Positions 34,381-43,818 of a stretch of 64,000 bases of DNA are shown piece after piece. Origin of the DNA: Lentzea alba (lineage in GTDB: Bacteria > Actinomycetota > Actinomycetes > Mycobacteriales > Pseudonocardiaceae); the NCBI RefSeq assembly GCF_011067745.1, contig NZ_JAAMPJ010000007.1, positions 354,601-418,600 on the forward strand, written 5' to 3'. Numbering within the stretch: position 1 is the first letter of the stretch; the number at the start of each line of letters is the position of its first letter. A program made the translations under genes and the position numbers. Below the pieces are notes generated by a model. It made no database searches. It had not been told where the DNA came from and worked only from the letters and a program-made list of their open reading frames with translations.

Positions 34381-35355
34381 TCAGTGATGGTGATCGCGGG
34401 CGAACTGGGCCGGCGTCTGGCCGTAGTAGCGACGAAACATCCGGATGAAGTGGCTGCTGTCAGCGAACTGCCAGTGTGCCGCGATCTCCGAAACCGTGGG
34501 GTGGGACGGCGAGAGGAGCGCGCGGCGCGCCTGCTCGAGGCGACGTCGGCGGATGTACGCCGCGACGGGCTCGCCGGTTGACGCGAAGGCCCGATGCAAC
34601 GTTCGCAGCGAGACCTTGAGGTGGCGCGCCAGCAGCGCTGGTGTCAGGTCCGGGTCGGTGAGTAGTTGATCGGCGAGTTTGCCGGCCGCGTGGACCAGCG
34701 GGCCGGCCAGGCCGGGTTCGGTGCCGTCGAGATACCCGTGCAAAACCCCGCGGACCAGCTCCACCAATGCGTTGCGGCTGGCCTGGACGCCGCCCTCGCT
34801 GAGGTCGCCGAGTGTCGCGTGGACAACACTCGTGTGTGCCAGCAGCACATGAACTTCCGCGGCGGCGGCCGGGCCGGTCGCTTGCGTGCCGTCGGCGAAC
34901 AAGCCCAGCGCCTCGGCGGGCAACCCGATCACCTGGGCGGTAGTGCCCGCGGCGACGTCGTAGCCGGTGAGCCCGGTCGAGCGGCTCAGCAGGAACTGGC
35001 CGGCGTCGACAGCTATCGTGTCGCGTTCACGTTTGAGGACGTAGGCGCCACGATGCACCACGTAGAGCCGCAGTTCGCCAATGTCGGGAAACGCGGAATC
35101 GACCTGTACGCGCGTGGCGGTTTCGAAGTTCGTGATGACCGAGTCCCCGACGCGGGAGGCGAGACCACGAACGACGGCTCCGGCTGTCGCTTCGTGGTGG
35201 AACGCGGGCAACGTGAAACCGTCGCCGATCTGCGCTTCCCAGCCGTCGCGGAAGGCGTCGACACCGAACCGTTCGGTGTCCAGCCGAACCGAGCCGCGTA
35301 CCGGGTCCATCCGGCCATCCAACCACGTGGCACGCATCGTCGATCGAGACGGCAC
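34381..35355 (-). CDS. AraC-family transcriptional regulator
   Basis: 324 residues. The N-terminal region (~30-210) resembles the AraC-binding-like domain 2 of NitR/OruR-type regulators (RVQVDSAFPDIGELRLYVVHRG). The C-terminal double helix-turn-helix has LLARHLKVSLRTLHRAFASTGEPVAAYIRRRRLEQARRAL and IAAHWQFADSSHFIRMFRRYYGQTPAQF. It is divergent from the DinB gene with 44 bp between starts, and that gene is its most likely target. The effector is unknown. Confidence 0.93.
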   Translation of the reverse strand: MPSRSTMRATWLDGRMDPVRGSVRLDTERFGVDAFRDGWEAQIGDGFTLPAFHHEATAGAVVRGLASRVGDSVITNFETATRVQVDSAFPDIGELRLYVVHRGAYVLKRERDTIAVDAGQFLLSRSTGLTGYDVAAGTTAQVIGLPAEALGLFADGTQATGPAAAAEVHVLLAHTSVVHATLGDLSEGGVQASRNALVELVRGVLHGYLDGTEPGLAGPLVHAAGKLADQLLTDPDLTPALLARHLKVSLRTLHRAFASTGEPVAAYIRRRRLEQARRALLSPSHPTVSEIAAHWQFADSSHFIRMFRRYYGQTPAQFARDHHH

Positions 35356-35399
35356 GCGTGTCCAAGACCGCGGCGGTACCGGATTTCTAAGGTCGGGAC

Positions 35400-35978
35400 G
35401 TGGATCCGAAAATCTATCTGCACCTGTACTTGCAGCAGGTGCGCGACGTCCTGGTGTGGAAACTCGACGGCCTGTCCGAGTACGACGCGCGCCGGCCGCT
35501 CACCCCGACCGGAACCAATCTGCTCGGACTGGTGAAACACCTGACGGGCAACGAGTTCGGCTACTTCGGCGAAGTGTTCGACCGACCCGCCCACGCGGGG
35601 GCATGGCTGGTCGACCGCACTCAATCAGAGGACTTCCTCGCCCGCCCCGAGGAGACGCGCGAGGACATCATCGCGCAGTACAAACGGTCGTGGGAGCACG
35701 CTGACGCCACCATCGCGGCACTCGATCTCGACTCACCCGGCAAGGTGCCCCACTTTCCCGAAGGCATGCGCGACGTGACCTTGCAGTGGATGCTCGTCCA
35801 CATGATCACCGAGACCTGCCGGCACGCCGGTCACGCCGACATCGTCCGCGAGCTCATCGATGGCCGCGCCGGCTACCACCCCACGGTCAGCAACCTTCCC
35901 GACGAGTGGTCCGAGTTCCACGATCGTGTCGAGATCGTGGCACGTGAGGCCGCCCGTATCACCGGCAGGCCGTTTTGA
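35400..35978 (+). CDS. DinB-family (DUF664) putative thiol-dependent enzyme
   Basis: 192 residues from GTG 35400. A four-helix DinB fold with the three expected metal-binding His: VKHLTGNEFGYFGE (first His), then MLVHMITETCRHAGHADIVRELIDG with two further His spaced four apart. DUF664 proteins belong to the superfamily of mycothiol/bacillithiol-dependent transferases and related enzymes. The reaction here is unknown. It is divergent from an AraC regulator and convergent with a decayed gene. Confidence 0.9.
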   Translation: MDPKIYLHLYLQQVRDVLVWKLDGLSEYDARRPLTPTGTNLLGLVKHLTGNEFGYFGEVFDRPAHAGAWLVDRTQSEDFLARPEETREDIIAQYKRSWEHADATIAALDLDSPGKVPHFPEGMRDVTLQWMLVHMITETCRHAGHADIVRELIDGRAGYHPTVSNLPDEWSEFHDRVEIVAREAARITGRPF

Positions 35979-35985
35979 CCATTGA

Positions 35986-36627
35986 TCACTGTGTTGTACC
36001 GGTCGGTACGTCCCGGACCTCGTCGTGGTCCTTGAGCCAGGCGGCCGTCCACATCTTCCAGTCGGCCTCGGTGTAGCCGTGCCGGATGTCTCGCGGGTAC
36101 GCCGTCGGTGGCCGCCCGCGAGACGTACGACTCGGACACCCTGCCAGCCATCGCGGGGGTCGGTCATGAAACACGCGCTAATCTTCGACCAGGGGTCGTC
36201 GGGAAATCTCGTCCAGCGGGGCCGCACCTCTGTTAGATAACCGCTCACATCGTGCACGTCGCCGAAACCGCTCTGGATCACCTCGCACGGCAGCGAGGAG
36301 CGCTCGCGGTCGACCGACGTGACAGGCCGGTACGTGCCGTCGAGGCGTGCTTCGACCGAGTTGTCGGTCGCCACGTAGAACGCGGCGGTGTCGCGCAGCT
36401 GCAGAGCCGAGTTCCCCGCCAGGCTCAGCGCCTGCCGGGTGTTGGCGTGGGCGTAGTAGCGCAGGTAGACGAGTTGGTTGCTGATCAGCTCGAAGAAGCC
36501 GTCACCCTGGTCGGAGACCGCGTTGTGCTCCAGTGCCGTCAGGTAGCCGGCGATGCCCTGGCTTTGCCGTTGCACCAACTTGCCCCAGCCCGGCGACGGC
36601 CGCGGGATCGACCTTGAAAGAGCCCAC
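35986..36627 (-). pseudogene. Remnant of a WXG100-like (ESX-associated) protein gene
   Basis: From GTG 36627 the reading GSFKVDPAAVAGLG is the usual start of actinobacterial WXG100-type proteins. It continues only after a frame change as KLVQRQSQGIAGYLTALEHNAV and LVYLRYYAHANTRQALSLAG, down to RFPDDPWSKISACFMTDPRDGWQG. Natural-looking sequence then moves through the other two minus frames (SESYVSRAATDGVP; GYTEADWKMWTAAWLKDHDE) to a stop at 35986. At least three shifts are needed, so the gene is dead. It was probably ~210 residues long. Confidence 0.5.
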
Positions 36628-36778
36628 CGCCGCATCCTGACACGCCGAAGACCGGTGACGCTCTGAGTTTCCGCGTTCTCAAGGGAAGCCGTGGGGTGTA
36701 CGCCGACGACATCGCGCCCGCGGTGCAGCAGGACGACGCGGCGTGACGTTGCTCGGTCGAACGTTCGGTGACCGCCCA

Positions 36779-36812
36779 GAGGGTCCCTCATCTGAGAAGA
36801 CGAGGGACCCTC
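36779..36812. terminator. Hairpin (possible terminator)
   Basis: GAGGGTCCCTC (36779-36789) and GAGGGACCCTC (36802-36812) are exact reverse complements with a 12-nt loop. They lie downstream (minus strand) of the GNAT gene, which ends at 36921, and upstream of the WXG100 remnant. No T-tract is present. Confidence 0.5.
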
Positions 36813-36920
36813 GCGCCAAGATCGGCATACTGGCGTCGTCGACCAGGTCGACCGCACCACCCGTTGGACACAGGACGCCGGCAACACTCGACCCAGCTAC
36901 GCCGCGGGATGAGCACGACC

Positions 36921-37469
36921 TCAAGAGGACGGCGTGACCGAGGACCGCACACCGAACCACTGCTCAGCGCCGTACGCTTCGAACCTTTCCACCTCAGTGA
37001 AACCCAGCTTCGCCGCAAGGCGCATCGCGCGGTCGTTGGCGGTCTGGGTGCAGAGCGCCACCGGCGTGCCGGGAAGCGCGTCGACAAACCAGCCAAGCGC
37101 CGCTGTGCACGCCTCGGCGGCGTAGCCACGTCCCCACGCTTCCGGCAAAAGCAGATAACCGAGCCACGCCTCCCCGGCATCAGGAGAAGCGGGTCCCGGA
37201 CGTCCCGCGTCGCGCCGATCGAACGTGATCATGCCGATCGCCGTGCCGTCGAGATCGATCACGAAGAAGCCAGGGCGTCGCCCAGGCACCTCGGGCACCG
37301 TGCGTTCGAGCTCATCACGCGGTCGCGGACCACCGATGTAGGTGCCCACCTCCGACGAGGAGAACAGGTCGATGAGCGCCGCACGATCCCCGGCCTCGGA
37401 CTCGCGGAGCACCAGGCGCTCGGTCCTGATCGGGGCAGGTGGCCAGGCGACGGGTCCGAGCTCAGTCAT
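36921..37469 (-). CDS. GNAT-family N-acetyltransferase (RimJ/RimL-like)
   Basis: 182 residues from ATG 37469 (MTELGPVAWPPAPIRTERLVLR); eight more codons are open upstream but unsupported. The Acetyltransf_3 pattern is clear: RTERLVLRESEAGDRAAL, FFVIDLDGTAIGMITF and the acetyl-CoA loop LLPEAWGRGYAAEACTAAL, then TQTANDRAMRLAAKLGFTEVERF. It transfers an acetyl group to an amine; ribosomal protein N-termini or small amines are typical substrates. A small secreted-peptide-like ORF lies just upstream on the same strand. Confidence 0.92.
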   Translation of the reverse strand: MTELGPVAWPPAPIRTERLVLRESEAGDRAALIDLFSSSEVGTYIGGPRPRDELERTVPEVPGRRPGFFVIDLDGTAIGMITFDRRDAGRPGPASPDAGEAWLGYLLLPEAWGRGYAAEACTAALGWFVDALPGTPVALCTQTANDRAMRLAAKLGFTEVERFEAYGAEQWFGVRSSVTPSS

Positions 37470-37505
37470 GACGGGCAAGCTATCGCACGCCACCGGGCAG
37501 CAGCT

Positions 37506-37649
37506 TCAGACAGCCGCAGCAGCAGCTTCACACCCTGTCGCCTCGAAACCGTCCAGCGCGTTCGCGGCCAGACCGTCGGCATGGATCGCCGCGGTCGCCA
37601 CCAAGGCCGACAGCCCAGCGGCCACCAGCCAATGCCGCGTCTTGCGCAA
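37506..37649 (-). CDS. Candidate small secreted peptide
   Basis: 47 codons from TTG 37649, directly after an in-frame TGA and with GAGG close upstream. The product begins with RKTRHW and a hydrophobic core (LVAAGLSALVATAA), then an AIHA-D site typical of signal peptidase cleavage. That leaves a ~24-residue tail with one Cys. It looks like a signal peptide on a very short mature part. It may be a short exported peptide or a chance ORF; no homologue is recalled. It shares its strand with the GNAT gene 36 bp downstream. Confidence 0.3.
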   Translation of the reverse strand: MRKTRHWLVAAGLSALVATAAIHADGLAANALDGFEATGCEAAAAAV

Positions 37650-38348
37650 TCACCTCATCCGCGACGTTTCCGGAGAGTGTGCACGAATCCTGTCCGCAAC
37701 CTGCATGAACGCACCCGCCACCACCGGTTCGGCATTACCGGTTCAACCGGCCGGACGTCAATGTCGTTCCGTCCAGCGGAACAGATCGCGATCCGAGCGG
37801 CCCTATACGCTTTTTGTTCCGCAACCGCGACGTGAACTGTGCCACACCGTTCTGCGGCGCCCACGCAACCGTTGTTGTCCTGCGCATACACACCATAAGC
37901 AGCCACTATCGGCGCTATTCACCGATAGCCGTGCACGACTAAATCCCGACGGGTACCATAACGCCACCGCGCCGGCGCGGATGACGGTTTCCACAGAAAC
38001 GTCGGGCACCGACCTTTTGTAGCCCGTTCGGTGGTGTCAACCGTTGTCAACGACGGTAAGAATCGGAGGCGGTGACGCATGGGGCACTGGGGACTCGTGC
38101 GGGACTGGGGAAGTTCGCAACGACCTTGAAGGACCGGGGGCAGCGCACCACCGAATACCGGCACCGCGTCGGTGCCCAGGCCACTTGTCCGGCTGACTCT
38201 TCAGCACGGACGGTGAGCCCGGTGGGGCGAGCTATCTTGGCGATGATCGCCAAACAGGGGGCATTTGTGAGTGCGACGATCGTTATTCCATCTGCATTGG
38301 CCACGGGCCCGTGCACAGCGCCGAACGGTCGAGTGGCGTAGACCGATC
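37650..38348. other. Intergenic region without a convincing gene
   Basis: About 700 bp with lower GC than the surroundings around 37780-38060. Several short ORFs exist, but none has a domain, a good start or natural composition. The right end is presumably the promoter of the SARP gene. It marks the boundary between the mixed left part and the biosynthetic cluster. Confidence 0.5.
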
Positions 38349-40730
38349 GTGACCTACTTCAAGATTCTGGGACCTCTAGAGGTCGTGCGCGGAGACGAGT
38401 TGGTCGACCTCGGCGGCACCCGGCAGCGGGCTGCCCTCGGACTCCTGCTGCTCAACCGCAACCGCGTCGTGGCGAGCAGCCAGATGGTGGACTCGCTGTG
38501 GCCCAAGGACAAGGTGCCGCTGTCGGCCAGGAAGATCGTGCAGAACTCGGTCTGGCGGTTGCGCCGGGCACTGTCGGCCGACGGCGGCGGCAACGCCGTG
38601 CTGCTCAGCCAGCCGCCTGGCTACATGCTGCGCGTCGAACCCGGGCAGACCGACGTGCAGGACTTCCACCACAAGGTCGAGGCCGGACGTGCCAAGTTCG
38701 CCGAGGGCGACCTGGCGGCGGCGTCCCGGCTGCTGAAGCAGGCGCTGGAGCTGTGGCGCGGGCCCGCACTGGCGGACCTGGTCGAGTCCGGCATCCTCTG
38801 GCCCGAGCTCACCCCGGTGCAGAACGCCAGGCTGGACGCCCTCGAGGATTACTTCGAGGTCGAGTTGTGCGCGGGACACCACCAGCAGATCCTGGCTGAG
38901 CTCGAGCGCACGGTCGCCACCGAGCCGCTGCGCGAGCGCCTGTGCGGGCAGCTGATGCTCGCGCTGTACCGCAGCGGCAGGCAGACCGACGCCCTCAACG
39001 CCTACTACACCGTGCGCACCACCCTGGTCGAGAAGGTCGGCCTGGAACCGAGTCCAGCGCTGCGCTCGCTGCAACAGGCGATCCTCACCCAGGATCCGGG
39101 GCTGATCCCGGTCGGGATGCAGCAGCAGATCGAGCTGCGCATGACCGGTCTCCCCCGCGACGCGGCCGACGAACAGCCAGTGCCTGCCCACGTCCGCCCG
39201 GCACCGCCGGTGCCGTCGCAGCGCAGATCCCCCTCCGGGCCGGAACCGGACGGGCACGAGGACGCCGCAATCGTTCCGGCGCCCGCCGTGCCGACGCTGC
39301 GCAGCATGGTGGCTGAGCGCAGGAACGTCAGCGCGCTCATCGTCCGTTGCCAGGGCATGGGCAACAGGGCGCTGGAGCGGGCCTCGGCCGCGATCCGCGC
39401 CGAGGTCGAGTCGCTGGGCGGCACCGTCGCGGCCTCCATCGGGTCGATCTGGCTGGCGTTGTTCGGCGTGCCCAACAGCGCCGACGACGACGCCGAACGC
39501 GCTGTTCTCGCCGCGTTGACCATCCGCGACTGCCTCGGCTTCCCGGACGTCTCCTGCGACGAGCCCCCCATCGCCGTCCACGTCGCGGTGGCCACCGGTG
39601 AGGTGCTGGTGCGCTACCACCCCGACAACGACAGCGCGCCGTCGGTGAGCGGCGTCCTGCTCGACGAGTGCCACGGGCTGCTCTCGCAGACCCCGGTCGG
39701 CGAGATCCGGGTGTGCGAGAGCACCAGGCGCGCCACCGAGTGCGCCGTCACCTACTTCAGGGCCGAGTCGTCCTTCGGCTGGCAGGTCGTCGGGCTCCGG
39801 CAGGAGTACCTGGCGCTGCACGACGTGCCGGTGGTCGACCGCGAGCACGACCTGGAGGTGCTGCGCGGCCTCCTGCACCGCACCAGGCACCTCGGCGCGC
39901 CCCACCTGGTGACCGTTCTCGGCGACCCCGGCGTCGGCAAGACCCGGTTCGTCCTGGAGCTCGAGCGCAGGGTGGCCGCGGCCGCCGAGCCGGTTCGGGT
40001 GCTGGCCGGCCGTGCGCGGCCGTTCGTGGAGGACACCGTCACCGACGTGCTCAAAGACATGCTGTGCTCGTACTGCGGCATCGACCCGGACGGTCGCGCC
40101 GAGTCGGTGCGGGCCGAGCTCGTCTGCGCGGTGGAGCGGCTCGTCCAGTCGGAGAGCGAGCGGCACTGGGTGCTGACCTGCCTCGCCGGCCTGGCCGACC
40201 CGGAACGGGAACGCCCGGACGTGCCGGTCGCCGAGGTGCTGCGCGCGTGGGGGTACCTCCTCGGCCAGATCGCCCGGCGCGGCCCTGTCGTCGTGGTCGT
40301 CGAGGACCTGCACGTCGCGGACGACCACCTGGTCGACTTCGTCGAGGAACTACCGAGGTTGCTCCCCGGCCTGCCGGTGCTGGTGGTCGTCACGGCGCGG
40401 CCGGAGCTGGTCAAGCGCCGCCCGATGTGGGGTTCGCGGCTGCGGCACGCGCTGATGATGAACCTGGAGCCCATCTCCGACACCGCGATCGACCGGCTGC
40501 TGGAGTTCCTGCGCTCCACCAGGGACAGCGGGGTCAAGGGCCCGGCCAGGAGCCTGCTCGCCGACACGGACGACTCGGACGCGCGGCGCAGGCACGTGAG
40601 GCGGGTCCTGGCGTCCGGCTCGTCGTTCCTGCGCAGGGATGGCGGCGCCTGTGATCAGGACGCCGCCGCCCACGTGGTGTACTGCGAGATCACCGAGATG
40701 CCCGCACCGGCAGACGGCGGGGGCAGATGA
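38349..40730 (+). CDS. SARP-type (AfsR-like) cluster regulator, apparently C-terminally truncated
   Basis: 793 residues from GTG 38349. An OmpR-like DNA-binding domain (~1-95: FKILGPLEVVRGDELVDLGGTRQRAALGLLLLNRNRVV) and BTAD (~97-245) make up the SARP part. After a Pro-rich linker comes a nucleotide-cyclase-like domain (~340-500). An AAA domain follows with Walker A GDPGVGKTRFV and Walker B VVVVVEDLHVADD. The protein stops in the middle of the ATPase lid, and its last ~35 residues (SFLRRDGGACDQDA onward) lie partly antisense to the P450 gene (41-bp overlap). The TPR sensor of full AfsR/LuxR-type regulators is missing. It probably activates the PKS cluster. Confidence 0.9.
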   Translation: MTYFKILGPLEVVRGDELVDLGGTRQRAALGLLLLNRNRVVASSQMVDSLWPKDKVPLSARKIVQNSVWRLRRALSADGGGNAVLLSQPPGYMLRVEPGQTDVQDFHHKVEAGRAKFAEGDLAAASRLLKQALELWRGPALADLVESGILWPELTPVQNARLDALEDYFEVELCAGHHQQILAELERTVATEPLRERLCGQLMLALYRSGRQTDALNAYYTVRTTLVEKVGLEPSPALRSLQQAILTQDPGLIPVGMQQQIELRMTGLPRDAADEQPVPAHVRPAPPVPSQRRSPSGPEPDGHEDAAIVPAPAVPTLRSMVAERRNVSALIVRCQGMGNRALERASAAIRAEVESLGGTVAASIGSIWLALFGVPNSADDDAERAVLAALTIRDCLGFPDVSCDEPPIAVHVAVATGEVLVRYHPDNDSAPSVSGVLLDECHGLLSQTPVGEIRVCESTRRATECAVTYFRAESSFGWQVVGLRQEYLALHDVPVVDREHDLEVLRGLLHRTRHLGAPHLVTVLGDPGVGKTRFVLELERRVAAAAEPVRVLAGRARPFVEDTVTDVLKDMLCSYCGIDPDGRAESVRAELVCAVERLVQSESERHWVLTCLAGLADPERERPDVPVAEVLRAWGYLLGQIARRGPVVVVVEDLHVADDHLVDFVEELPRLLPGLPVLVVVTARPELVKRRPMWGSRLRHALMMNLEPISDTAIDRLLEFLRSTRDSGVKGPARSLLADTDDSDARRRHVRRVLASGSSFLRRDGGACDQDAAAHVVYCEITEMPAPADGGGR

Positions 40731-41880
40731 TCTGGTGCGGGTTCTCCCACTCCACGCCGCGCGCGGAATCGACGCTGATCTTCGAGTAGCGGTCCAGCAG
40801 CATGTTCAGCGCGATCCTGCCCTCCAGCCGCGCCAGCGGCGCGCCGAGGCAGAAGTGGATGCCCTGGCCGAACACCAGGTGCCCACCGGTGTTGCGGTGG
40901 ATGTCGAAGCGGTCCGGGTCGGGGAACTTCGTGGCGTCGCGGTTGGCCGCGCCGATCCACGGCGTCACGAGCTCGTCCGCGGCGACCGGGTGCCCGCCGA
41001 TCTCGGTCTCGGTGGTGGTGACCCGCACCAGACGCGGGAACGGCGGGTACATGCGCAGCACCTCCTCCAGCGCGCCGGGCACCAGGTCGCGGTTCGCGCG
41101 AACCTCGGCCAGCGCCTCCGGGTGCTGGTCCAGGAGGATGACCGCGGTGCAGATCAACGACATCGTGGTGGCGTGCCCGGCGAACATGGTCAGGCCGGTG
41201 ACCCCGATCATCTCGCCGTCGGTCAGCGGCTCGCCTTCGATGGTGGCGTTGGCCAGCCTGCTCATCACGTCGTCGCGCGGGTTCTGCCTGCGGTCGCGAA
41301 CGTGCCGCAGGAAGTACTCGCCCATCTCGTGGAGCGCGGGCCCGACCTCGCCTTCGAGCAGGTCGAGGGGCACGGTGGCCGCGTCGAGCGCGCCAATCGC
41401 GTCACCCCACACGCGGAACATCGGCTCGTCCTCGATGGGCAGGCCGAGGACGTCGGCGATCACGGTGATCGGCAGCGGGAACGCGAGCGCGTCGACGAGG
41501 TCGAACGAGTCCTGGTCGGCGACCTTGTCCAGCAAGGTGCCGGTGATCAGCTCGATGCGCTCGGACAGGTTCGCGACGGCACGCGGGGTGAACACCTGGC
41601 TGATGACGGTGCGCAGCTGGCGGTGCCGGGGCGGGTCCGAGGTGACCAGGTTGCCCTCGTTGAAGCGGTCGAGCTCGAAGTGCGGCTCGTTGAACTTCCT
41701 CGCCGTCTCCGAGGAGAACGTCTTGGTGTCGGCGAGAATGCGGGTGATGTCCGCATAACCGAACACCTCCACCCCGTGCTCGCCGCCCTGACTGACCGGC
41801 CGTGAATCAAGCATTTCGCGGAACCACGAGAACAGGGAGTCGACCGGTTCCATGGTTGTGTTGTCGATGGACGCGCTCAT
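40690..41880 (-). CDS. Cytochrome P450 (CYP105/107-like bacterial class)
   Basis: 396 residues from ATG 41880. The I-helix MFAGHATTMSLI has the A-G-x-x-T-T oxygen-activation motif, EEVLRMYPP carries E-x-x-R, and the heme loop FGQGIHFCLGAPLARLEG contains the axial Cys. Length is standard for a soluble bacterial P450 that takes electrons from a ferredoxin; none is encoded here. In this cluster it most likely hydroxylates or epoxidises the polyketide product. Its 3' end overlaps the convergent SARP gene. Confidence 0.96.
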   Translation of the reverse strand: MSASIDNTTMEPVDSLFSWFREMLDSRPVSQGGEHGVEVFGYADITRILADTKTFSSETARKFNEPHFELDRFNEGNLVTSDPPRHRQLRTVISQVFTPRAVANLSERIELITGTLLDKVADQDSFDLVDALAFPLPITVIADVLGLPIEDEPMFRVWGDAIGALDAATVPLDLLEGEVGPALHEMGEYFLRHVRDRRQNPRDDVMSRLANATIEGEPLTDGEMIGVTGLTMFAGHATTMSLICTAVILLDQHPEALAEVRANRDLVPGALEEVLRMYPPFPRLVRVTTTETEIGGHPVAADELVTPWIGAANRDATKFPDPDRFDIHRNTGGHLVFGQGIHFCLGAPLARLEGRIALNMLLDRYSKISVDSARGVEWENPHQIICPRRLPVRASR

Positions 41881-41955
41881 GACCAGGAGCCTAGCCACGG
41901 AACACGTTGTCCAGGCGTGCGTTTTCCTCTTTTGAGATTGTCGAGTTGGAATGGT

Positions 41956-41992
41956 GAACAGCGGTGCCCGAAAATACCGGTCACCGCTGTTC
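41956..41992. repeat. Inverted repeat between the P450 and amine oxidase genes
   Basis: GAACAGCGGTG (41956-41966) and CACCGCTGTTC (41982-41992) are exact reverse complements around a 15-nt loop. It lies downstream of amine oxidase copy 1 and 76 bp upstream of the P450 start (both minus strand). It may be a terminator or an operator. Confidence 0.5.
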
Positions 41993-42058
41993 CACAGACC
42001 TCGCGTAGACCATGCCGAGAGAATTCCTAGAACGGAATGGTCTCAGGCACGCGCGCGG

Positions 42059-43591
42059 TTACCGCCTGCCGAGTCCGCGGTACAGCTCGCGGTTCACCAT
42101 CGGCACGACGATTCGTTCCTCGGCACTGGCCGCGGCTGCCGCCGGGCCGGACAGGGTCGGCGAGCCCGCGACCCGCAAACCGTCCTCGATCGCGCCGTCG
42201 ATGTAGCCGTTCCACCCGTTGGCGATGTCGCTGCCGGCGAACTTGATCCGGCCGTGCGGCTGCTGGAGCTTCGCGTGCAACCTGATGAGCTGGTTCGGCT
42301 GGCGGTAGCCGCCGGTGCCCAGGGCGAACGGGTCCTTGGGGAAGTTGGTCACGACGTAGTCGCGCACCTCGGCACCGGGGATGATCTTCCGGATGGCCCG
42401 CTCCACCTCGTTCCCGTCGGTTTCGTCGAAGGTGGTGTCGACGGTGAAGGCGACCACCGGATCGCCGTCGTTGAACCGGCCCATGAAGCAGAACGGGTCA
42501 CCCCTGCCCTCGGGCGACTCGGCCACGAACCTGTCCTTGGGGTTGGCCAGGTCGATCCACAGCTTCCGCTCCTCCGTGACGCCCATCCCGACGTTCGTCG
42601 CCTCCCGGTGGGCGGCGGGCAGCGCCGGGCTGAACGAGATCGTGCGCCAGACGTTCACCGGCACGGCCATGATCACTTCCGGCGCCGTGAACGCCTCGCC
42701 CGCGCGCGTCGTCACGGTCACCTTGTTCGCGTTCTGCACCACGGACTTGACCGGCGAGTTGAGCTTGAGGACCGGCTTGGACTCGGCGAGCATCGCGTTC
42801 AGGATCGACACCGTGCCCCGTGCCGGGCGGTAGGTGTTGACGCCGTGGAAGGCCTCGAACGTGCCACCGGACAGTGCCCACCACTGCTGGATGTGGGTCA
42901 GCGCGCCACGCTTGCTGGTCCCGCCGTACAGCGAGGTCCAGCTGGTCAGCAGGATCTCGTCCTCCGGCCGCAGGGCCATCTGGTCGAGCCGGTCCCGCAT
43001 CGAGAACCCGTCGAAGCGGGCGACCAGGTCGCGGCGCTTGAGCGGGTTGAAGGGCTCCGGATAGATCCTGGTCGAGTCCTCGAAGAACTTGGTGAACAGC
43101 GCGTTCTGCCGGACGTAGGCCACCGACGGGTCGAGCTCCTGGAACCCGGTGAGGGTGGGCATGAAGGCTCTGGCCGGCCCGACGTCGGCCATGATCGGCA
43201 GCTCGTAGCGGTTGAGTTCACGCCACACGTGTGGCTGTAACCGGTCGACCCATGTGCCACCACGCTCGATCATGTGGCCGTTCCAGGTGTCCGTCCAGGT
43301 CCGGCCGCCGACCCGGTCGCGCGCCTCGAGCAACAGCACACGCTTGCCCTTGGCGCGCAGTTCACGGGTAGCGGTGACGCCGGCCAGGCCGGCGCCCACG
43401 ACGATCACGTCGAAGTCCCGCCGCAGGTTCGGATCCTGGGCGTCCTCGGCGGCTTCGGTGACCGCGGTCGCCGACGTGCTCGCCGCCGCGGCCCCGGCGA
43501 GCGCGAGACCACCCGCCACACCCGCCTTGAACAGACTGCGCCGCGGCAGACCCCGACCCTCGGGCTGACCGGATTCCATCTCGTGGGTCAC
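42059..43591 (-). CDS. Tat-exported flavin monoamine oxidase, copy 1
   Basis: 510 residues from GTG 43591, preceded by ACGAGGGA. The leader PRRSLFKAGVAGGLALAGAAAA is a twin-arginine signal. The FAD Rossmann motif is VIVVGAGLAGVTATRELRAKG, followed by LEARDRVGGRTWTDT and the GGTWV loop; the C-terminal FAD motif is IKFAGSDIANGWNGYIDGAIEDGLR. It belongs to the amine oxidase family, which turns amines into imines/aldehydes with release of hydrogen peroxide, and would fold with FAD before export. Nearly the same protein is encoded next door. In the cluster it may oxidise a polyketide-derived amine or a precursor. Confidence 0.93.
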   Translation of the reverse strand: MTHEMESGQPEGRGLPRRSLFKAGVAGGLALAGAAAASTSATAVTEAAEDAQDPNLRRDFDVIVVGAGLAGVTATRELRAKGKRVLLLEARDRVGGRTWTDTWNGHMIERGGTWVDRLQPHVWRELNRYELPIMADVGPARAFMPTLTGFQELDPSVAYVRQNALFTKFFEDSTRIYPEPFNPLKRRDLVARFDGFSMRDRLDQMALRPEDEILLTSWTSLYGGTSKRGALTHIQQWWALSGGTFEAFHGVNTYRPARGTVSILNAMLAESKPVLKLNSPVKSVVQNANKVTVTTRAGEAFTAPEVIMAVPVNVWRTISFSPALPAAHREATNVGMGVTEERKLWIDLANPKDRFVAESPEGRGDPFCFMGRFNDGDPVVAFTVDTTFDETDGNEVERAIRKIIPGAEVRDYVVTNFPKDPFALGTGGYRQPNQLIRLHAKLQQPHGRIKFAGSDIANGWNGYIDGAIEDGLRVAGSPTLSGPAAAAASAEERIVVPMVNRELYRGLGRR

Positions 43592-43704
43592 TGTCCCTCG
43601 TTTCCTATCCTGCGAACTGGTAACGGAAATAGCAGATGAACGGGCGCCGGACTGTGGACGCACGACCGCAGCACCTGCGATGGTCGGACGTAATCGATCG
43701 GACA
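43592..43704. repeat. Duplicated promoter region, copy 1
   Basis: The ~113 bp upstream of amine oxidase copy 1 closely match 45331-45443 upstream of copy 2, including TTTCCTATCCTGCGAACTGG and TAATCGATCGGACAC. The duplication thus included the control region. Confidence 0.85.
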
Positions 43705-43818
43705 CCGGGATTGTCGAAGCGGAAACGTGGACAGCGGTGACCGGCATTCCGGCCGCCGCCATTCCCCGCGTAGACCGCGCCGAGACCATGCCGAGATCGG
43801 CGGTCCCGGCACGCGCGG

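Noticed and set aside
36768..38022. Two long plus-strand ORFs over the GNAT gene and the region right of it
   Set aside because: Biased composition without domains, and the minus strand carries a clear acetyltransferase over most of this span.
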